Shown: in pieces, positions 5,389 to 9,089 of the stretch
Numbering within the stretch: the stretch's first letter is position 1
How the letters are laid out: every line of letters begins with the position of its first letter
Origin: Clostridia bacterium
Lineage (GTDB): Bacteria > Bacillota > Clostridia > Peptostreptococcales > Anaerovoracaceae
Direction of reading: 5' to 3'
Length of the DNA: 9,089 nucleotides
Assembly (NCBI GenBank): GCA_024403005.1
Contig: JAKSSQ010000066.1
Span: 1 to 9,089 of the forward strand
The notes under the pieces: generated by a model
The model's database searches: none
Told to the model about the DNA's origin: nothing
What the model saw: the letters and a program-made list of their open reading frames with translations, nothing else
Made by a program: the position numbers and the translations under genes

Positions 5389-8028
5389 TTATGCGAGTGC
5401 TGCCATGAGCTTTTCAGCTACTACGAAAGCATCGGGCAGCTTGCTTACGTCCTTAGCACCGGCCTGAGCCATATCAGCCTTTCCGCCGCCGCCACCGCCT
5501 GCAGCCTTTGCGATTTCCTTAATCATGTTTCCTGCGTGGTAACCCTTGTCGAGCAGGTCGTCTGTTACAGAAACCATAAGTGTTGCCTTGGGGCCGTTAA
5601 CGCTTGCAAATACCATGACTACAGACTTTTCTGCAGCCTTGATGCTGTCGGACATGGATCTCATCTGGTCGATGTCTGCGCCTTCCAGCTGAGCTGTAAC
5701 CAGCTTAGCATTGCCGAAGGTCTTTGCATTGCTCATAAGGTCTCCTGCGCCTTCAGCTGCAGCCTTAGCCTTGAGTTCTTCCAGTTCCTTCTTAACTGCC
5801 TTGAGTTCAGCAGCCATGTCTTCTGCCTTCTTTTCTACAGCGGAAGAGTTTGTCTTGAGAGCTGCTGCTACTGCTGCGATCTTTTCCTGTTCAGCTGCCA
5901 GCAGGTTGCTGATGCCTGTGCCTGTAACAGCTTCGATTCTTCTTGTACCAGCTGCTACACCTGCTTCGGAGATGATCTTGAAGCAGCCGATCTGGCCGAT
6001 GTTGGAAACGTGAGTACCGCCGCAGAATTCCATGGAGAATCCGGGAACGTTAACTACTCTTACAGTGTCGCCGTACTTTTCGCCGAAGAGCATCATAGCG
6101 CCGAGCTTCTTAGCTTCTTCGATGGGCATTACCTTTGTTTCTACGTCTGTGAACTTGAGAATTTCAGCGTTTACAGCGTCTTCGATTCTTGCAAGGTCTT
6201 CCTTGGAAATGCCTTCGAAGTGTGTAAAGTCGAAGCGGAGCATTTCTTCTGTTACGTAGGAGCCTGCCTGTTCGATGTGGTCGCCGAGAACCAGTCTTAA
6301 AGCGCTCTGGAGCAGATGTGTAGCTGTGTGGTTTCTAGCGCATGCGTTTCTCTTCATTGCGTCAACACAAGCTGTAACTGTGCTGCCTACGGAGATTTCG
6401 CCTGCTGTTACAACAGCCTTGTGAACGTAAACGTTCTGAACCTTAATCGTATCTGTAACTGCAGCTGCGAAACCGTCGCATTCGATAACGCCTCTGTCGC
6501 CTGTCTGTCCGCCGCCTTCTGCATAGAACGGTGTGCTGTCGAGAACGATGCGTACTTCGTCGCCTTCACCTGCTGTTTCCAGGCGGTTCATGCCCTTAAC
6601 GATGCCGATAACCTTAGCTTCGCCTGCGAGGCTTTCGTAACCTGTGAATTCTGTTGCGGGATATTCCTTGAACATGGAGGATTCGTCCAGCCAGCCTTCG
6701 TTTTCGTCTGCCTTACGAGCTGCTCTTGCCATGTCCTTCTGAGCCTGCATGTTAGCCTTGAAACCTGCTTCGTCTACTGTGCAGCCTGCTTCTTCTGCGA
6801 TTTCCTGAGTGAGCTCAATGGGGAATCCGTATGTATCGTAGAGCTTGAAAACTTCTGCGCCGGAGAGCATTGTGCTTCCTGCAGCCTTAGCGTCCTTAAT
6901 GTAGCCTTCCAGGATTTCTGTACCTGCTTCGATTGTGGATGCGAACTTGTCTTCTTCGATAGCGATAATCTTCTTAATGTAATCGCGACGTTCGTTGAGT
7001 GTGGGATAAGCTTCGCCGTACTGTTCGAATACCTTTTCGCAGAGTGTCTGCAGGAATGTTCCCTTGATTCCGAGGATCTTTCCGTGTCTTGCAGCTCTTC
7101 TTAAAAGTCTTCTGAGGATGTAGCCTCTTCCTTCGTTGCTGGGCAGGATGCCGTCGCCGATCATGAAGGAGACTGTACGAACGTGGTCTGTGATGATTCT
7201 GATGGAAACATCTGTAGCAGCTTCACCGTCGCAGTACTTAACGCCGGAAATGTTGCATACTTCGCCCAGGATGGACTTCATTGTGTCAACGTTGTAGATG
7301 GAGTCTACGCCCTGCATGATGCATGCCATTCTTTCAAGACCCATGCCTGTATCGATGTTAGGATGAGCCAGAGGCAGATATGTGCCATCTTCCTGTCTGT
7401 CGAACTGTGTGAATACGAAGTTCCAGAATTCCATGTATCTGTCGCAGTCGCAGCCGGGCTTGCAGTCGGGCTTGCCGCATCCGTATTCTTCACCTCTGTC
7501 GAAGTAAACTTCGGAGCAGGGTCCGCAGGGGCCTGTACCGATTTCCCAGAAGTTGTCGTCCTTGCCGAGGCGAACGATTCTTTCAGCAGGCATGTCTGTC
7601 TTTGTTACCCAGATATTGAATGCTTCATCGTCGTCTTCGTAAATTGTAGCCCAGACCTTTTCCTTGGGGATTGCGAGCCATTCAGGGCTTGTGATGAATT
7701 CCCAGCCCCAGGTAATAGCGCCTTCCTTGAAGTAATCGCCGAAGGAGAAGTTACCCATCATTTCGAAGAATGTAGCGTGTCGTGCTGTGTGGCCTACATT
7801 GTCGATATCGTTGGTTCTGATGCACTTCTGAGCTGTTGTCATCCTCTTTCTAGGAGGTGTCTGAGCGCCGCTGAAATAAGGCTTCAGAGGTGCCATGCCG
7901 GCAGCGATGAGAAGCAGAGATTTATCGTTTTCAGGTATTAAAGAATAACTTTCATGTCTTAAATGATCCTTGGTTTCCCAGAATTTAAGGAAAAGTTCAC
8001 GGATCTCATTTACGCCAAGATATTTCAT
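5389..8028 (-). CDS. alaS: Alanyl-tRNA synthetase
   Basis: An 879-residue class II aminoacyl-tRNA synthetase that charges tRNA-Ala, complete and of normal length. Domains in order: catalytic core (TARHATFFEMMGNFSFGDYF at 81-100 with motif 2, a Cys-rich insert GCGKPDCKPGCDCD at 183-196 that is common in clostridial AlaS, and motif 3 TGMGLER at 227-233); tRNA recognition; editing domain with zinc-binding HTATH at 567-571 and CGGTH at 669-673, which removes Ser and Gly mischarged on tRNA-Ala; a coiled coil at ~729-760; and the C-terminal C-Ala/DHHA1 domain with a six-glycine loop at 844-849 followed by KADMAQAG. AGGAGG lies 8 bases before the ATG. The gap to mnmA is only 72 bases, too short for a T-box leader, so tRNA-dependent antitermination is not expected here. 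The gene strongly avoids TTA, CTA and TCA codons, as expected of a highly expressed gene. Confidence 0.98.
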   Translation of the reverse strand: MKYLGVNEIRELFLKFWETKDHLRHESYSLIPENDKSLLLIAAGMAPLKPYFSGAQTPPRKRMTTAQKCIRTNDIDNVGHTARHATFFEMMGNFSFGDYFKEGAITWGWEFITSPEWLAIPKEKVWATIYEDDDEAFNIWVTKTDMPAERIVRLGKDDNFWEIGTGPCGPCSEVYFDRGEEYGCGKPDCKPGCDCDRYMEFWNFVFTQFDRQEDGTYLPLAHPNIDTGMGLERMACIMQGVDSIYNVDTMKSILGEVCNISGVKYCDGEAATDVSIRIITDHVRTVSFMIGDGILPSNEGRGYILRRLLRRAARHGKILGIKGTFLQTLCEKVFEQYGEAYPTLNERRDYIKKIIAIEEDKFASTIEAGTEILEGYIKDAKAAGSTMLSGAEVFKLYDTYGFPIELTQEIAEEAGCTVDEAGFKANMQAQKDMARAARKADENEGWLDESSMFKEYPATEFTGYESLAGEAKVIGIVKGMNRLETAGEGDEVRIVLDSTPFYAEGGGQTGDRGVIECDGFAAAVTDTIKVQNVYVHKAVVTAGEISVGSTVTACVDAMKRNACARNHTATHLLQSALRLVLGDHIEQAGSYVTEEMLRFDFTHFEGISKEDLARIEDAVNAEILKFTDVETKVMPIEEAKKLGAMMLFGEKYGDTVRVVNVPGFSMEFCGGTHVSNIGQIGCFKIISEAGVAAGTRRIEAVTGTGISNLLAAEQEKIAAVAAALKTNSSAVEKKAEDMAAELKAVKKELEELKAKAAAEGAGDLMSNAKTFGNAKLVTAQLEGADIDQMRSMSDSIKAAEKSVVMVFASVNGPKATLMVSVTDDLLDKGYHAGNMIKEIAKAAGGGGGGKADMAQAGAKDVSKLPDAFVVAEKLMAALA

Positions 8029-8068
8029 GAGATGTTCCTCCTAAATTAGTCAATTTTTAACACTTAAT

Positions 8069-8096
8069 TTTATATCTTTTTGGCCTGTATAGTCAA
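8069..8096 (-). promoter_or_regulatory. Sigma-70/SigA-type promoter for alaS
   Basis: On the minus strand TTGACT (8096-8091) and TATAAA (8074-8069) are separated by 16 bases, within the gap after mnmA. Each hexamer has five of six consensus bases. The leader to the alaS ATG would be about 35 bases and carries AGGAGG at 8037-8042. No terminator hairpin for mnmA is visible in this gap, so read-through from mnmA is also possible. Confidence 0.5.
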
Positions 8097-8100
8097 TAAA

Positions 8101-9089
8101 TTATTTGGCTTTATAGGCGATATAGCCGCCGCCGACAACAATTTCTCCGTCGTAGAGTACTGCTGCCTGGCCGGGCGTAATCGCTCGCTGAGGTTTCTCG
8201 AATTCGATGACCGCAATTCGCCCTTCTTCGCCTTCCAGAGCCGTAACTTTGCAGGCTGCTTCTTTCGCCGTATAGCGCGGTTTGCACATGTAGGACTTGC
8301 CTGTTTCGGGCTTGCCCCACTGCCATATGCAGTCTTCGGCTGTTAAAGAGCTTTCGAAAAGTTCTTCGTTGGTGCAGAGAACTATGTCTCCGCTCTTTGC
8401 ATCTATGCTTTTAACGAAAGCCGGTGCTCCGAGGGCAACTCCCAGGCCTTTTCTCTGGCCTATGGTGTAATTTGCAGTTCCCTCGTGGGCTTTTACAATG
8501 CTTCCGTCCGTTTTTACAAAATTGCCGGGAGTGCCCTGTATTCCTTTGGATTTCAGGTATTCCTGGGTGGTCATGTTCTTTATAAAGCAGATATCCTGGC
8601 TATCTTTTCTACCGCTGTTGGGAAGGTCCATATCGCGGCAGATTTCGCGGATTTCTTCTTTGCTGGCGAAATTTCCTATGGGAAGGATAAGCCTGCTTAA
8701 TATTTCCTGGGGCAGTCTGCAGAGCATGTAGCTCTGGTCCTTCTGCAGGTTAACTGCTTTGCGGACTTTAAACGTTCCGGCATCTTCCTGGATTCTGGCG
8801 TAATGGCCTGTCGCTATGTAATATGCGCCGATTTTGTCTGCGTATTCTTTCAGGACCGCAAACTTAACTGCGGGGTTGCACATAACGCATGGTATGGGAG
8901 TTCTGCCTGCCTCGTAAAGGCTTAAAAACGGCTGAATAACGAGCTTTTCAAAGCTTTCCGACACATTGACCGCAATCAGCTCCATACCGAGCTTTTCGGC
9001 TGTTTTTTCTGCATATTCTCTGGATTCCGGGTCGCCGCCTTCGAGCACGTCAAAATAAAGACCTGTAACTTCCAGGCCTTTTGCCCTTA
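8101..9089 (-). CDS. mnmA: tRNA-specific 2-thiouridylase MnmA, N-terminus cut by window edge
   Basis: The frame is open to the right edge; 328 residues are visible, compared with roughly 350-365 for the family, so about 25 N-terminal residues with the PP-loop SGGxDS are outside. MnmA adds sulfur to U34 of tRNAs for Lys, Glu and Gln. Visible motifs (counted from the first visible residue): GRTPIPCVMCN at 61-71 with the catalytic Cys most likely C70, IATGHYARI at 91-99, KDQSYML at 116-122, SGRKDSQDICFI at 158-169 with the second catalytic Cys C167, and YTIGQRKGLGV in the central domain, followed by the C-terminal beta-barrel. The GTG at 9048 is internal, not the true start. The segment between the PP-loop region and GRTP is shorter than usual and lacks the CCS stretch found in many Bacillota MnmA proteins, so this may be a divergent subtype. 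Codon choice is less biased than in alaS. Cytoplasmic. Confidence 0.88.
   Translation of the reverse strand, partial: RAKGLEVTGLYFDVLEGGDPESREYAEKTAEKLGMELIAVNVSESFEKLVIQPFLSLYEAGRTPIPCVMCNPAVKFAVLKEYADKIGAYYIATGHYARIQEDAGTFKVRKAVNLQKDQSYMLCRLPQEILSRLILPIGNFASKEEIREICRDMDLPNSGRKDSQDICFIKNMTTQEYLKSKGIQGTPGNFVKTDGSIVKAHEGTANYTIGQRKGLGVALGAPAFVKSIDAKSGDIVLCTNEELFESSLTAEDCIWQWGKPETGKSYMCKPRYTAKEAACKVTALEGEEGRIAVIEFEKPQRAITPGQAAVLYDGEIVVGGGYIAYKAK

Noticed and set aside
5536..7941. Three plus-strand open frames of about 250-260 codons opposite alaS
   Set aside because: Same register as alaS and no domain-like sequence; explained by alaS codon bias.
8048..8096. Two copies of TTGACTA in the mnmA-alaS gap as a possible operator repeat
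   Set aside because: One copy serves as the -35 element; the other lies in the leader near the ribosome binding site. Both are in A/T-rich sequence and could easily be chance.
8029..8100. T-box riboswitch upstream of alaS
   Set aside because: The whole gap to mnmA is 72 bases and has no specifier stem or terminator/antiterminator pair; a T-box leader needs about 200 bases or more.

Overview
The window is a compact bacterial gene cluster in which all seven genes lie on the minus strand, so it reads from right to left. The conserved order mnmA, alaS, ireB, ruvX, the IreB protein itself, strong AGGAGG-type ribosome binding sites and a moderate GC content point to an anaerobic member of the Bacillota, probably a clostridium. 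This is inferred from family content. I cannot name the genus.

Right part (about 4579-9089): housekeeping genes. A tRNA 2-thiouridylase (mnmA, N-terminus cut by the window edge) is followed by a full-length alanyl-tRNA synthetase (alaS), the small regulator ireB with a GTG start, and the Holliday-junction-resolvase-like pre-16S rRNA nuclease ruvX. Promoter-like sequences precede alaS and ireB. A perfect 10-bp stem hairpin lies between ireB and ruvX.

Left part (1-4563): a tightly packed three-gene redox module placed 15 bp after ruvX. It encodes a DmsB-like protein with four 4Fe-4S cluster motifs, an FAD/NAD(P)-dependent oxidoreductase, and a large DMSO-reductase-family molybdopterin enzyme that runs off the left edge only a few residues before its expected end. 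The genes are 2-3 bp apart, and the ribosome binding sites of the second and third sit at the 3' end of the gene before. The likely electron path is NAD(P)H, then FAD protein, then iron-sulfur protein, then molybdenum site. None of the three proteins shows a Tat signal or a membrane segment, so the complex is inferred to be cytoplasmic. Its terminal substrate cannot be told from the sequence.

The most unusual feature is the molybdoenzyme. Its first ~167 residues look like a TorD/DmsD-type maturation chaperone, joined in one uninterrupted reading frame to the catalytic subunit. In addition, the first cysteine of the N-terminal cluster motif is glycine. Together these suggest an unusual self-chaperoned cytoplasmic molybdenum reductase. 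There is no intergenic stretch longer than about 75 bases, and no mobile element, CRISPR array, tRNA or rRNA was seen.
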